64,000 bases of DNA from positions 109,399 to 173,398 of the forward strand of contig NZ_JABBNB010000012.1 in the NCBI RefSeq assembly GCF_012933505.1. Reading direction: 5' to 3'. The DNA comes from Gordonia asplenii. GTDB lineage: Bacteria; Actinomycetota; Actinomycetes; Mycobacteriales; Mycobacteriaceae. The translations under genes were made by a program, and so were the position numbers. A model generated the notes under the pieces. It had not been told where the DNA came from, made no database searches, and worked only from the letters and a program-made list of their open reading frames with translations. Below are positions 19,432-30,787 of the stretch, piece by piece. The first letter of the stretch is position 1; each line of letters opens with the position of its first letter.

Positions 19432-19470
19432 AGTGTGACTCTTGACACGTCTGGATCGAGAAGTCACACT
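19432..19470. promoter_or_regulatory. inverted repeat upstream of the PhyH gene
   Basis: AGTGTGACT (19432-19440) and AGTCACACT (19462-19470) are perfect 9-bp inverted arms 21 bp apart. They lie about 115 bp before the PhyH start. A regulator site or the stem of a leader hairpin are both possible. Confidence 0.5.
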
Positions 19471-19584
19471 GGGTGAGCCAAGCGACTAAGGCAAATGGCC
19501 AAGTCGAGTGGTCAACTCAATTCGGGCGACTTGCGCGAAGTCGGATCCCGCGGCGCCCACCACCTCTGACAGGAGTCCAGACCC

Positions 19585-20427
19585 ATGTCATCCCCAACAC
19601 AGATCGTGACCGACCAGACCCGCCGCGAGCTCGCCGACAACGGCGCGACCGTTCTCCGTGGCTTCTTCTCGCCGGATCAATTGCGACGAGCACGCGAGTG
19701 CTTCGACTACGGCGTCGCCCATCCCGCGAATCCGCGAAAGGTGTTCGAGGGCACCAGCGACGAGCACTACAACGATTACGGGAACGTCGCCAATGTCGAG
19801 AAGTATCTGGAGTTCATTCGGGAAGTCGGTCTGCACGATGTCGTTGCGTCCCTGTGGGATTCGGAGCATGTGTGGTTCATCTCCGAGGAACTGTTCATCA
19901 AATCCGGGGGCCGGGCCGGACGGTCGCCGTGGCACCAGGACACCTGCATCATGTCGACCAACGGGCCGGACCTGATCAATGTCTGGATCAGCTTCGAGAC
20001 CCTGCCGAAGAAGAATTCACTGGAGGTCGTGCGCGCGTCGCACCTGGGACCGCAGTTCGACGGACCCGCCTACGTCGATCCGCTCGATCCCACCGCGCCC
20101 GCTTGGGGAGCAGAGTACTTCCCGCGACTCCCTGACATCGAAGCCGAACGCAAGCAGGACCCGGCGTCGTGGGACATCGTTTCGTGGGATATCGAGCCCG
20201 GCGATGTGCTCCTGTTCCATCCGCACGCGCTGCATGGCGGGGCGCCGGTGACCCCCGACTGCCCGACACGTCACACGTTGACCCTGCGCTTCTGTGGCGA
20301 CAAGCAGTACTACCGGCCGTTGCCGCAGATCGACGGTGACTATCAAATGGAGTTCATCGGCCCCAACGAGCCGTCGTTGAAGCCGGGAGATCCGTACCGC
20401 AGCAGCGCATTCCACCAGATGCGCTGA
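19585..20427 (+). CDS. phytanoyl-CoA dioxygenase (PhyH)-family Fe(II)/2-oxoglutarate oxygenase
   Basis: A 280-residue non-haem iron oxygenase. HQD in SPWHQDTCI gives the proximal His and Asp of the facial triad, LHGGAPV gives the distal His, and RHTLTLRFCGD supplies the arginine that holds 2-oxoglutarate. The length suits the PhyH family. Many members hydroxylate small molecules or amino acids rather than phytanoyl-CoA, so the substrate is open. GACAGGAG precedes ATG 19585. It is the last rightward gene before a 63-bp tandem repeat array, and no partner gene is coupled to it. Confidence 0.88.
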   Translation: MSSPTQIVTDQTRRELADNGATVLRGFFSPDQLRRARECFDYGVAHPANPRKVFEGTSDEHYNDYGNVANVEKYLEFIREVGLHDVVASLWDSEHVWFISEELFIKSGGRAGRSPWHQDTCIMSTNGPDLINVWISFETLPKKNSLEVVRASHLGPQFDGPAYVDPLDPTAPAWGAEYFPRLPDIEAERKQDPASWDIVSWDIEPGDVLLFHPHALHGGAPVTPDCPTRHTLTLRFCGDKQYYRPLPQIDGDYQMEFIGPNEPSLKPGDPYRSSAFHQMR

Positions 20428-20440
20428 GGTCGTCGGGGCT

Positions 20441-20955
20441 GATTTCAATCTGTCCCGTGGTCGACGTTGGGGGAGCGGGCCCCTCGGCGGGGGTGAGATG
20501 GCTGATTGCAGTCTGTCCCGTGGTCGGCGTCGGGGGAGCGGGTCCCTCGGCGGGGGTGAGATGGCTGATTGCAGTCTGTCCCGTGGTCGGCGTCGAGGGA
20601 GCGGGCCCCTCGCCGGGCGTGAGATGGCTGATTGCATTCGGTCCCGTGGTCGACGTCGGGGGAGCCGGCCCCTCGCCGGGCGTGACCGGGCAGATTGCAT
20701 TCGGTCCCGTCCTCGACGCTGGGGGAGCCGGCCCCTCGGCGGGGGTGAGATGGCTGATTGCAGTCTGTCCCGTGGTCGACGTCGGGGGAGCGGGCACCTC
20801 GCCGCGCCTCACCAGACAGATTGCAGTCTGTCCCGTGGTCGGCGTTGGGGGGAGCGGGTCCCTCGGCGGGTGACCGGGCAGGTTGCAGTCTGTCCCGTGG
20901 TCGACGCCGAGGGAGCGGGCCCCTCGCCGCCCCTCATCAGACAGATTGCAATCAG
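20441..20955. repeat. 63-bp tandem repeat array, about eight copies
   Basis: The unit runs from GATTGCAGTCTGTCCCGTGG through TCGACGTCGGGGGAGCGGG and CCCCTCG, and ends GGGGGTGAGATGGCT. Matching points fall at 20441, 20504, 20567, 20630, 20693, 20756, 20819, 20881 and 20944, so the period is 63 bp with one 62-bp unit. The copies vary by small substitutions, and the unit end switches between GTGAGATGGCT, GTGACCGGGCA and CTCACCAGACA. The array lies between two convergent genes. Open frames across it exist on both strands only because 63 is a multiple of three. Confidence 0.95.
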
Positions 20956-20964
20956 CCGCCGACC

Positions 20965-21345
20965 CTATGCGGCCGAAATCTCCAGTCCGACATTGTTTTT
21001 CATTCCGCCACGGGCCTTGCTCACCAGGTTGAAGACCTTTCCGACGATGCCGTAACGCTTGCCGATGGCGTCGTAGACCTCGGCGTTACGAGACTTGTCG
21101 AGGAGTTTTGCGGTGGCCTCTACCGCGTCGCTCTTGACGTTGCCACGCATATCGCACACGGCGATGGTCACGCGCGCGGTGTTGCGGATGCGCTTGACCT
21201 TCCACGCGGACTCCTCGGAGATGACCAGCAGCTTGTCGCCGCTGGGCGCCGCCCAGACAGCGGTCGGCTTGGCGCGGCCGTCCTTGGTGAAGGTGGTCAG
21301 GGAGATGTATCGGGCTTTCGCGACGTCGGCGAAGGTGATCGACAT
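20965..21345 (-). CDS. PPOX-class (flavin/F420-dependent) oxidoreductase
   Basis: A 126-residue split-barrel protein of the pyridoxamine-phosphate-oxidase-like superfamily, in the group of small actinobacterial F420- or FMN-binding enzymes. YISLTTFTKDGRAKPTAVWAAPSGDKLLVISEESAWKVKRIRNTARVTIAVCDMRG is the conserved cofactor-binding core. The start is ATG 21345 with AGAGG in front; the longer upstream frame has no RBS and overlaps the next gene. It is the last gene of a leftward group with the pentapeptide and GNAT genes. The substrate is unknown. Confidence 0.85.
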   Translation of the reverse strand: MSITFADVAKARYISLTTFTKDGRAKPTAVWAAPSGDKLLVISEESAWKVKRIRNTARVTIAVCDMRGNVKSDAVEATAKLLDKSRNAEVYDAIGKRYGIVGKVFNLVSKARGGMKNNVGLEISAA

Positions 21346-21388
21346 GGCCTCTACCGTAGTCGGGCGGCACCGTCCCCGCACCCGACGC

Positions 21389-22093
21389 TCAGTCGCCCAC
21401 CCGCAGCCCGTGAGCGATTGCGAACTCCATCGCGTGATGCGCATCCACCCGGGCACCCTCGACCTTCGCCTGGCGCCAGAACACTGGATCGATGCGGGCC
21501 CCGAGCAGCGTCGCATTGCGCAGTATCGCGCCGATCGCGCGCACCGACGTCAGGTCGGCACCCGACAGATCGCAACCGGTCAGATCCGACTCGCCGAGAT
21601 TCGCCTCCCGCAACCGGCAGCCGGTGAGATCGGCGTTGACCAGTGCGAGCCCGGCCAGCGACACCAGCGTGAGGTCGCAGTCGACGAGCTTCCACCGTTG
21701 CGTCCGTGATTCGGTGATCACCGACCCGACCAGCGAGCAGTCGGTCATCGTCAACCCGGGCAGCTGGGCACGACGAAACGTGCAATTGCGGAACGCGCTC
21801 GACCGGTGCGTCGAATCCGCGAGGTTGGCGCCTGTGAAATCGCATCCGTCGAACACCACCGACCGGGTGGACAGATCGGTCAGGTCGGCGTCGACGAAGG
21901 TGCAGTCGGTGTAGGTCCGCTCCGACCACGTCTCGCCGGCGAAATACGCTTCGGCGAAACTCTCACCGTCGAACTCCGGCCCGGCGACGTCGTCGACTAT
22001 GACTGCAACCAGGTGAGCACTTCGTCGGTGACGGGGTGCGACGCGTCGGCGTACTCGGGATGGTTCTTCAGAAACGATGCGACGAGCGGGCAC
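21389..22093 (-). CDS. pentapeptide-repeat protein
   Basis: From about residue 60 to 200 the protein is a right-handed beta-helix of A(D/N)Lxx repeats, for example ANLADS, ADLTGCRLREANLGESDLTGCDLSGADL and AILRNATLLGARI. The tail VFWRQAKVEGARVDAHHAMEFAIAHGLRV is conserved in actinobacterial homologues. Such proteins can mimic DNA (the MfpA/Qnr gyrase protectors), though many have no known role. The start is uncertain: the GTG at 22093 would overlap the GNAT gene by 97 bp, and no good in-frame start lies nearer to the first repeat. It is probably cotranscribed with the GNAT gene and the PPOX gene. Confidence 0.78.
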   Translation of the reverse strand: MPARRIVSEEPSRVRRRVAPRHRRSAHLVAVIVDDVAGPEFDGESFAEAYFAGETWSERTYTDCTFVDADLTDLSTRSVVFDGCDFTGANLADSTHRSSAFRNCTFRRAQLPGLTMTDCSLVGSVITESRTQRWKLVDCDLTLVSLAGLALVNADLTGCRLREANLGESDLTGCDLSGADLTSVRAIGAILRNATLLGARIDPVFWRQAKVEGARVDAHHAMEFAIAHGLRVGD

Positions 22094-22344
22094 ACACCGA
22101 CGATGAATTTGTTCTCGGCACGCGTGGCGTCGAGCGCCTCCTTGACGAGGATGGTCGCCAGGCCGCGTCCGCCGAACGCCTCGCCGACCTCGGTGTGGTA
22201 GAAGATCCGCTCGGCCGAATCGTCGTGCCTGCGGTCACGATAGACGGTGTAACCGGCCAATTCGCCGTCGGCGAAGACGTCGTAGCGATGGTGTGCGAGG
22301 TTCTCCGAGACGGTAACTTCCGCGCCGGTCTTGTCAGTGGTCAC
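21997..22344 (-). CDS. GNAT-fold N-acetyltransferase domain protein (COG2388-like)
   Basis: A 115-residue small acetyltransferase-like protein. RYDVFADGELAGYTVYRD, then IFYHTEVGEAFGGRGLATILVKEALDATRAENKFIVGVCPLVASFLKNHPEYAD, is the signature of the short YjdJ/COG2388 GNAT group, where G-x-G-L is the acetyl-CoA loop and the CP-x-V and HPEY motifs are family marks. I choose GTG 22344 because the family begins there; the frame remains open to 22521 but that part has no similarity. It heads the leftward group and overlaps the pentapeptide gene. The substrate is unknown. Confidence 0.82.
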   Translation of the reverse strand: MTTDKTGAEVTVSENLAHHRYDVFADGELAGYTVYRDRRHDDSAERIFYHTEVGEAFGGRGLATILVKEALDATRAENKFIVGVCPLVASFLKNHPEYADASHPVTDEVLTWLQS

Positions 22345-22685
22345 GTCGGGAAGTCTAACGGTGATCGGGGGTTCGGTGCTGCCCAGACGCGTCGGAATGT
22401 CCGCATTTAGTGAGCAATGCTTAGTATCCACCCAGGTCACAGCCACTTCCCAGTAACGCATCGGTACGGGATTGCGAATACTAACTAGTAACCCCGTGAC
22501 CCGGGGATGCGTCAGATCCAACTTCGCCGCCCACCGGCGGCGACGCCGGCGCCGAGGAGCGCTAGGGAGGAAATTAGCTCGAACGGCCGATGTTCCACTA
22601 CGGGGTTTCCGCGTTGAATGTCACCGACCACGTCGATCCACGACATGACGGTGTTTGAGGACAGGAGTAGATCCGCCGGCTCGGA
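22345..22685. promoter_or_regulatory. divergent intergenic region between the GNAT group and NRPS1
   Basis: 341 bp without a supported gene. It must hold the promoters of the leftward GNAT group and of NRPS1. It is less GC-rich in the middle (ATTGCGAATACTAACTAGTAACC near 22480), a likely promoter/operator zone with the palindrome ACTAGT. The arms ATCCGCC (22671-22677) and GGCGGAT (22688-22694) place the first ATG of NRPS1 at the edge of a hairpin loop. Confidence 0.45.
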
Positions 22686-25600
22686 ATGGCGGATTGCAGA
22701 GGAGTGGTGTTGGCCAGAGGTCATGTCCCGACGACCGATCGCGCGGACGCGCCTCGGCTGCCGCTGACTGCTGCCCAACGGGGCATGTGGTTCGCCGAGA
22801 ACCTGTCTCCGGGGTACTCGGTGAACATCGCGCAGTACGTCGACCTCGGCTACGCCCCGGGAACACTCGATCATCGACTACTGGCACAGTGCCACGAATC
22901 CGCTTGTCGTGCACTCGAATCACCATTCTTGCGGATTTCCCTCGATGACGGCGACCCACGCCAGCGCGTCGACCTCGACTATCAGACGGTCGACGTCATC
23001 GACCTGCGCGCCGAAGCGGACCCCGAGGCGGCGGCCCACGCGTGGATGCGGGGCGACTACCAGCGGACGCTCGATCTGCTGACCGACCAGCTGGTGGTGT
23101 CGGCGCTGCTTCGGATCGCCGACGACCGCACGCTGTGGTACATGCGCGGTCATCACATCGTCATCGACGGCTACTCGGCCCTGACCATGCTGCGGATGAC
23201 CGCTGAGCGTTACAACGCCGCACTGCGCGGCACGGACATCATCGAACCGCCACGAGCCACGGTCGCCGAGATCGTCGACGACGAGCATCGCTACGGCGCA
23301 AGCACCCGCCGCGAGGCCGATCGCGCGTATTGGCGTGATCGTGCCGTCGACCTGCCGCAGCGCGTGACGCTGTCCAAAGTCACCGCGCCGGCATCGCTGT
23401 CGGCGCAGAACGCAGTCGCCCATGCGACGCTCGACGCCGACGTGACCGCCCGGCTGGAGGAGATCGCGCGGACTCTTTCGACGTCGCCGGCGGTCGTCCT
23501 CGCCGCCGCGACGGCGGTGCTCTTCGCCCGGATGACCGACAGCTCCGACATCGTGTTGTCGCTGCCGGTGACCGGCCGCGCGAGCGCACGTATCAAGAAT
23601 GCGGGTGGGATGCTCGCGAACATCGTGCCGATCCGAGTCGGGGTGGAGTCGACCGAGCGCCTCGCCGACGTCGTCGCGCACGTGCGCACCGAGCTGACCG
23701 GCGCACTGCGTCATCAGCGTTATCGGTCCGAGGACATCCGGCGTGAGGCTGGATTATCCAGCGACGCAACCAGTTTCGGCCCGATCGTCAACGTGATGTT
23801 CTTCGACCGGCCGATCGCGATCGACGGCACCTCGGCGTCGTATCACATCCTCAGTTCGGGGGTGCTCGAAGATCTGCGCGTCAATCTGTACCGGGCCGGT
23901 CCGGGTGAGCCCGTCGTCGTCGACCTGCATGGAAACCGAAACCTGTATTCGCAGCGCGAGATCGAGCGCCATCATGCGCGGTTGATGAGCGTGATCGCGC
24001 AGTTGGCCACTGACCCGAACCGGCAGGTGGGCCACGTCTCGGTGCTCACCGAGACCGATCGCACCGAGATATCCCGATGGGAACGCGGGCGGCGGGTCGA
24101 CTACCAGATCACCTCGCGCACCCACTTGCTCGACGCATTCGATCGGACGGTCGCGACGAGCCCCGATGCCCCCGCGGTGCGCTACGCGGGAGTGACGCAC
24201 AGCTACGCGCAGTTCGACGCCCTGGTGGACCTCATCGCGGCCCGACTCCGCGGTGACGGGATCGTCTCGGGTGCCCGGGTGGCGATCGCCGTCCCGCGCG
24301 GACCGCGGCAGGTCGCAGCGGTGTACGCGACCCTCCGGCTGGGCGCGACGTACGTCCCGATCGGGGACACCGACCCGCAGGATCGCCGCCGACTCGTCCT
24401 CGACGCCGCAGCGCCCGCGGTGATCGTCGACGACTCCTACCTCTCCGGCATACCCGACGACCCGGTCGATCGATCCGGCACACCACGCGTCGCGCGGCCC
24501 GCTCAACCACCGGCGAGCGCGTACATCATCTTCACCTCGGGATCGACGGGGTTGCCCAAGGGCGTCGAGGTGGGGCACGCCGCAGTCGCGAACCGGCTCG
24601 CCTGGATGCAGGAGCACTACCCGCTCGACAACTCCGACGCGGTGCTCTACAAGACCCCCATCACCTTCGACGTTTCCGTCTGGGAACTGTTGTGGCCGTT
24701 GGCAATCGGCGCCCGCATGGTCATCGCCGCACCCGGCGGACACCGCGATCCGCGGTATCTGGTCACGCTGATCGACGACGAGTCGGTCTCGACGCTGCAC
24801 TTCGTGCCGTCGATGCTCGACGTCTTCGTCGACGTCATCGGAGCCGACGAGGACGCCGGTCGGCTGGCGCAGACCACATCCGTCCGGCAACTGTTCACTT
24901 CCGGCGAAGCATTGCCGCACAGCCTCGCGGCACGCGTGATGTCCCGGTTGCCCGACCTCGACGTGATCAACCTGTACGGCCCCACCGAGGCGGCGGTCGA
25001 CGTCACCGAGCACCGCGTCGCCATCACCGACCAGCCGGTGCCGATCGGCACTCCGGTCCCGAATACGACTGTGCACGTGCTGGATTCGCATCTCACTCCG
25101 ACGCCGGCAGGTGTCTCCGGCGAGCTGTACCTGGCCGGTGTGCAACTCGCCGACGGCTACGTCGGCCGGATGGCGCTGAGTGCGGAGCGGTTCGTCGCCG
25201 ACCCGTTCGCGATCGGGCAACGCATGTACCGGACCGGCGATCTCGTCCGCTGGAATCATCTCGGTCAGCTGGAGTACTTGGGGCGCAGTGACTTTCAGCG
25301 CAAGATTCGCGGCCAGCGAGTCGAGCTCGGTGATATCGAGGCGCAGATCGCGGCCGAGCCGACGGTCGACGCCGTCGCGGTCGTTGTGCGCGAGGACCGC
25401 GGCCGCCCGGAACTGGTCGCCTACATCAAGCCGGTCACCGCGTCACCGTCGCACGACGACGTCGCCCCCTATGAGCGATTCTGCCGCCGTCGCCTGGCGT
25501 CGCACATGGTGCCGTCGGTGATCGTCCTCGTCGAGTCGTTCGTGTTGAACTCGTCCGGCAAGCTCGACCGGTCGGCACTGCCCGTGCCCGACTACGAGCG

Positions 25601-28600
25601 CCGGACCCCGCGGGTGTTCGTGCCGCCGACGTCGGCGACCGAACTCGCGGTCGCCGATCTGCTCCGCGAACTGCTGGCCGTCGAGCGAATCAGCATGCGC
25701 GACAGCATCTTCAGACTGGGTGGCGATTCGCTGCTGGCCGCGCGGCTGGTTGCGCGGCTGCATACCGACCACGGGATGGACCTGACGCTCACCGCCGTCT
25801 TCGACGCCGCCGACGTGGGCGAACTCGCAGCGGCGGCGACACCCGCGGCATCGATCGCGGCGGGGCCGGTGCCCGCGCGGCCCGAGGTGCTCGAGTTGTC
25901 GCCGATGCAGAGTCGACTGTGGTTCGTTCACCACATCGAGCCGAGCTCTGCGACCTACAACATGCCCGGAGCGGTGTGGATCAGCGACTTCCACGCCGGG
26001 GCCATGGCGGCGGCGGTCGCCGATGTCGTCGAGCGGCACGAAGTACTGCGCACGCGCTATCCCGCCGTCGGGGGCGAGCCGCGCCAGGAGATCCTGCCGG
26101 CCGCGCCACCTGCCGACGGGCTGTTCACCGTGCTCGCCGAGACCGGCCCGGGCATCGTCGCCGCGGCACGCCGTTATGCGGCAACGGGATTCGACATCAC
26201 CGCGGCACCGCCGCTGCGGGTACTCGCCGTCACCGACGCCGATCGTGCGGCCGCCGACGCCCTGCTGGTCGTCGTCCTGCATCACATCGCGGCCGACGGT
26301 GCGTCGCTGCCGATCCTCCTCTCCGAACTACTCGCCGCCTACTCGGCGCGCCGGGCAGGCGCCGCGCCACGGTGGGCCCCGTTGGCCACCCACTACGCCG
26401 ACGTCGCGCTCACGACGCAGGCCGCACTCGGCGACATCGACGATCCCACCTCCGAGATGTACCGGCAGGCGCAGTTCTGGGCCCGCGAATTGTCCGGTGC
26501 CACATCCGAGTTGGCGCTGCCGACGGATCATCCGCGACCCGCCCTGGCGACCGGGCGGGGCGGATATGTCGATGTGGAACTCGATGCCGCGTCGCTGGCG
26601 CCGCTCACCGAACTGGCGGCCGCCGCGGGCGTCACGTTGTTCACCGTCTTGCACGCGGCGGTGGCGCTGGTGCTGAGCCGGGTCGGCGGCACCGACGACG
26701 TATCGATCGGAACCGCGGTGGCGGGCCGTCGACATCCCGGCGCCGAAGCGTTGATCGGGATGTTCGTCAACACTGTCGTGCTGCGGACCCGGGTCGAACC
26801 CGGCATGCGTGTGATCGATTTCCTCGCCGAGGCGCAGCGGGTCCGCGGACGTGCGCTGTCGCATGCCGACATCCCGTTCCAGCAGATCGTCGATGCCGCG
26901 GCCCCCGGACACCCGCCGTCGCCGTCACCGCTGTTCGCAGTGATGATCACGATGCTCACCGACGTCGTCGAGGACGCGCTGATCGACGCCGGACTGCAGC
27001 AGGTCGACGTCCGGCCGCCGGTGGCGAAATACGATCTGACGATCAGCTTCGCGCGCCGCCGCGGTGTCGAGGGTGACCGCCTCGCCATCGAATTCTCTTA
27101 TGCCACCGACATTTTCGCTCAATCGACGGTGCTGCGCGTCGCCGACTGGATGTTCGCGGTACTCACCGAGATGGCACATTCACCGACGGGGCGGCTCGCG
27201 CACCTCGACCTCTTCGACGTCCGTCGGGCCCTCGATTCGGCGCAGCCGCGGACCCGAGTCCGGCCGACGACCATGCGCGCGTTGATCGCCGAGGGCATCG
27301 CATCGGCCCAACCGCATGCCGTCGCGATATCCGGTGAGTCCGAGGTGACCTACTCGGTGCTCGCATCCCGGGTCAATCAGACTGCGCGCGAATTGATTTC
27401 GCGGGGCATCGGCCCGGGCGACGTGGTGGCGGTCCTGGCCCGGCGGTCCGCGACGTCGGTCTGTGCCGCCTTGGCGATCAACGCCGCGGGCGCGGCCTTC
27501 GTGACGATCGACCCCACCCATCCCGCCGACCGCCGCGCCGCACTGCTCGCCGACAGCGGGGCGGTGCTCGCGCTCACCATCGGCGAGTTCGCCGACGATG
27601 AGCCGGTCGAGAACGGATCGAGCGTCGCGCTGCTGATACTCGACGATCCCGCCACCGAATGGCAGCTCGCCGGACACCGGGCCACCACGGTCACCGACGA
27701 CGAATTGTGCCGCCGCACTTCGGTCGACGACCTGGCGTACCTGATCTACACCTCCGGATCGACCGGCACTCCCAAGGCAGTCGCGGTGACCAACCGGGGG
27801 TTGGCGAACTTCACCGACAATCTGCAGCGCAAGTTCGGCGCCACCGCGAGTTCGCGGGTTCTGCATGTCGCCTCGCCGACGTTCGACGCGTCGATCCTCG
27901 AGCTGATGACGGCCTTCGCGGTCGGCGGGCGCCTGGTCGTGGCGCCGCCGGAGGTGTTCGCCGGCCGTGAGCTCGAACAACTGATCGCCGCCCACAAGGT
28001 CACCCACCTGCTGCTCACGCCGTCGGCGCTGGCCACCATAGACCCCGCCACGACGGGCTCATTGCGCGTGGTCATCAGCGCCGGGGAGGCCTGCCCGGGT
28101 GAGCTCGTCCGGCGCTGGGGCGGGCGGCGCGGCTGCGGGTTCTACAACCTCTACGGGCCAACCGAGGTGACCGTGTGGTCCACCACCGACGGCCCCCTCG
28201 GCGCCGACGACGCCGTCACCGTCGGCGATCCGATCGACGGCATCGGCGCGGTGATCCTCGACGCCGCACTGCGCCCGACGCCCGACGGCGTCGCGGGCGA
28301 GCTGTACCTCGCCGGCGACCAGCTGGCCCGCGGCTACCTGGGGCGGCCCGATCTGTCGTCGACCCGATTCGTCGCGAACCCGTTCACCCCCGGCACCCGG
28401 ATGTACCGCACCGGCGACCGCGTCACCCGGGGCGCCGACGGACGGCTGATCTATCACGGCCGCAACGATTTCCAACTCAAGATCCGTGGTCTGCGGATCG
28501 AGCCCGGCGAGATCGACGCCGTGCTGTCGCGGCACCGGGAGGTCGCCAACTCGGTCACCCTAGGTGTCCCCGGACCGGCTGGCGCGACGGTACTGGTGTC

Positions 28601-30787
28601 GTATGTGGTGCTCGTCGGCGGTGCCGACGTCACCGCGGCTCAGTTGCAGGCCCACGCGGCACATGCGTTGCCCGCCTACATGATTCCCGACCACATCTCG
28701 ATCATCGACGAGTTTCCGGTGACGTCGGTCGGCAAGATCGACCGGGGCCGACTGCCGGCGATCGATTTCGCGGTCACCGCGGACTTCGTCGCCCCGCGCA
28801 CCGAGCTGGAGTCGGTCATCGGCGACGTCGTCGGGCAGATCCTCGGTCTCGCGCGGGTGAGCGTGACCGACAGCTTCTTCGAGCTCGGCGGCAATTCGCT
28901 GTCGGCGACGCGCGTCGCGGCGAAGCTCTCCGACATCACCGCCCAACCGGTCAGCGTCCGTGAAATCTTCGACAACCCAACGGTTTCCGCGTTGGCCGGA
29001 CTCGTCGAGGGGGTCCTGGCGGGTCGGCCGTCGACGCCGATGACCGCACGCAGGCACACCGAGATCGTGCCGTTGTCGGCCCTGCAGCGCGGCATGTGGC
29101 TGGCCAATCAGGTCGACCCGGACTCCGCCGCCTACAACGTCGCACTGGCGCTGCGGCTGACCGGAGTGATCGACATCGCGGCGCTCGCCGCGGCCGTCGA
29201 CGACGTCATCGACCGGCACGAGGCACTGCGCACCCGATACCCGTACATCGACGGTGCGCCGGTGCAGGTCATCGCGCCGGTCTCGGCGGCCCGTCACGGC
29301 GCGCTGCGAGTCATCGAGGTCGACGGCGACGAAGCCACGGCGATCGCCGAACTGACCAACCGCGGCTTCGACCTGGCCGCCGAACCGCCGGTGCGTGCTG
29401 CGCTGCTCGAGGTCGCGCCCGGAGTACACGTGATCGTCGTCGTCGTGCATCACATCAGCGCGGACGGGGCGTCGATGGTGCCGCTCGCCGCGGACCTGGG
29501 TCATGCCTACCAACAGCGGCTGGCCGGCTCGGCGCCCTCGTGGCGACCGCTGGCGGTGCAGTACGCGGACTTCACCGAATGGCACCACGACCGCCTCGCC
29601 GAACCGGTCGCCGACGGCGGCACCGAGCGCGATCGCCAACTCGACTACTGGCGCGAGCGGTTGGACGGCGCGCCCGGGCTCCTCGAAATCATCGCCGACC
29701 GTCCCCGGCCCGCGACGCCGACGTACGCCGGTGGGCGGGTCACCGCCACCGTGGCACCGCATACGGTCGCCGCACTGGAAGCGCTGGCCCGCGTCGGCGG
29801 CACCACCCTGTTCCTCGTCGCCCACGCCGCTTTCGCGGTGCTGCTGCGCCGGCTGTCAGGGCAACGCGACATCGTCGTCGGCACGCCCTATGCGGGCCGG
29901 GGGCGCGGCGAACTCGACGGCGTGGTCGGGATGTTCGTCAACACCCTTGCGCTGCGGACCGTCGTCGCCGACGATGAGCCGTTCGTCGATCTGCTCGGCC
30001 GCGTTCGCGGGGGCGATCTCACCGACATGGCCCACGCGGACGTCGCGTTCGACGACATCGTCGCCGCCGTGCTGGACTCGCCGCCGGTCAATTACAACCC
30101 GATCTATCAGGTACTGTTCGTCTTCCAGAACATCACCCTCCCGACGTTGCACCTCGATGCGCTGACGGTCGAGCCGGTGTCCGAGGGACTGGTGTCGGCG
30201 AAGGTCGATCTCACCCTGACGCTGTTCCCAGACCCGCGCACCGGCGAGCTGAGGGCCGAATTCGACTATGCGACAGATCTTTTCGATCAATCGACGATCG
30301 AGGTCGTCGCGCACGGCTACCTCGCGCTGCTCGAAGCGATCGTGGCAGATCCGCACCTGCCGGTCGGCGACCTGAGCTACAGCTCGGCGCCGCTGCACCT
30401 CGCTCCGGCGGGCGCCGAGGCGTCGACCGATCCACTGCCGACCCTGCTCTCCGCCGCCGCCGTCATCGATCCGACCGGGGTCGCGGTGGCCCTCGACGGC
30501 GTCGACGTGACGTTCGGCGACCTCGCGGAGACGACGACCGCGATGGCGATCGGAGCGGGAACCGACCTCGACTCCAGCCTCACCATGGCGCTCATGGGTC
30601 TGCTGCCCGACCTCGCCCTAGCCGGTGCCGCCGAACTCGACGCGGTGCTGGTGGCGTTGCGCACCAATGCGCGGACGGTCGTCGACGCAGCCACGAGTCA
30701 CCCGACGGACAGCCACCAGACGGACAGCCACCAGACGGACAGCCACAAGGCGGGGCGCCACACGACGGAAAAGGGAGTCAACCCGAC

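Noticed and set aside
20354..20873. Repetitive 21-residue-period proteins on both strands of the 63-bp array
   Set aside because: Frames are open on both strands only because the period is a multiple of three; no RBS, and the forward and reverse products are equally plausible, so non-coding repeat is the simpler reading.
20441..20955. CRISPR array
   Set aside because: The units are contiguous 63-bp repeats with no unique spacers and no cas genes.
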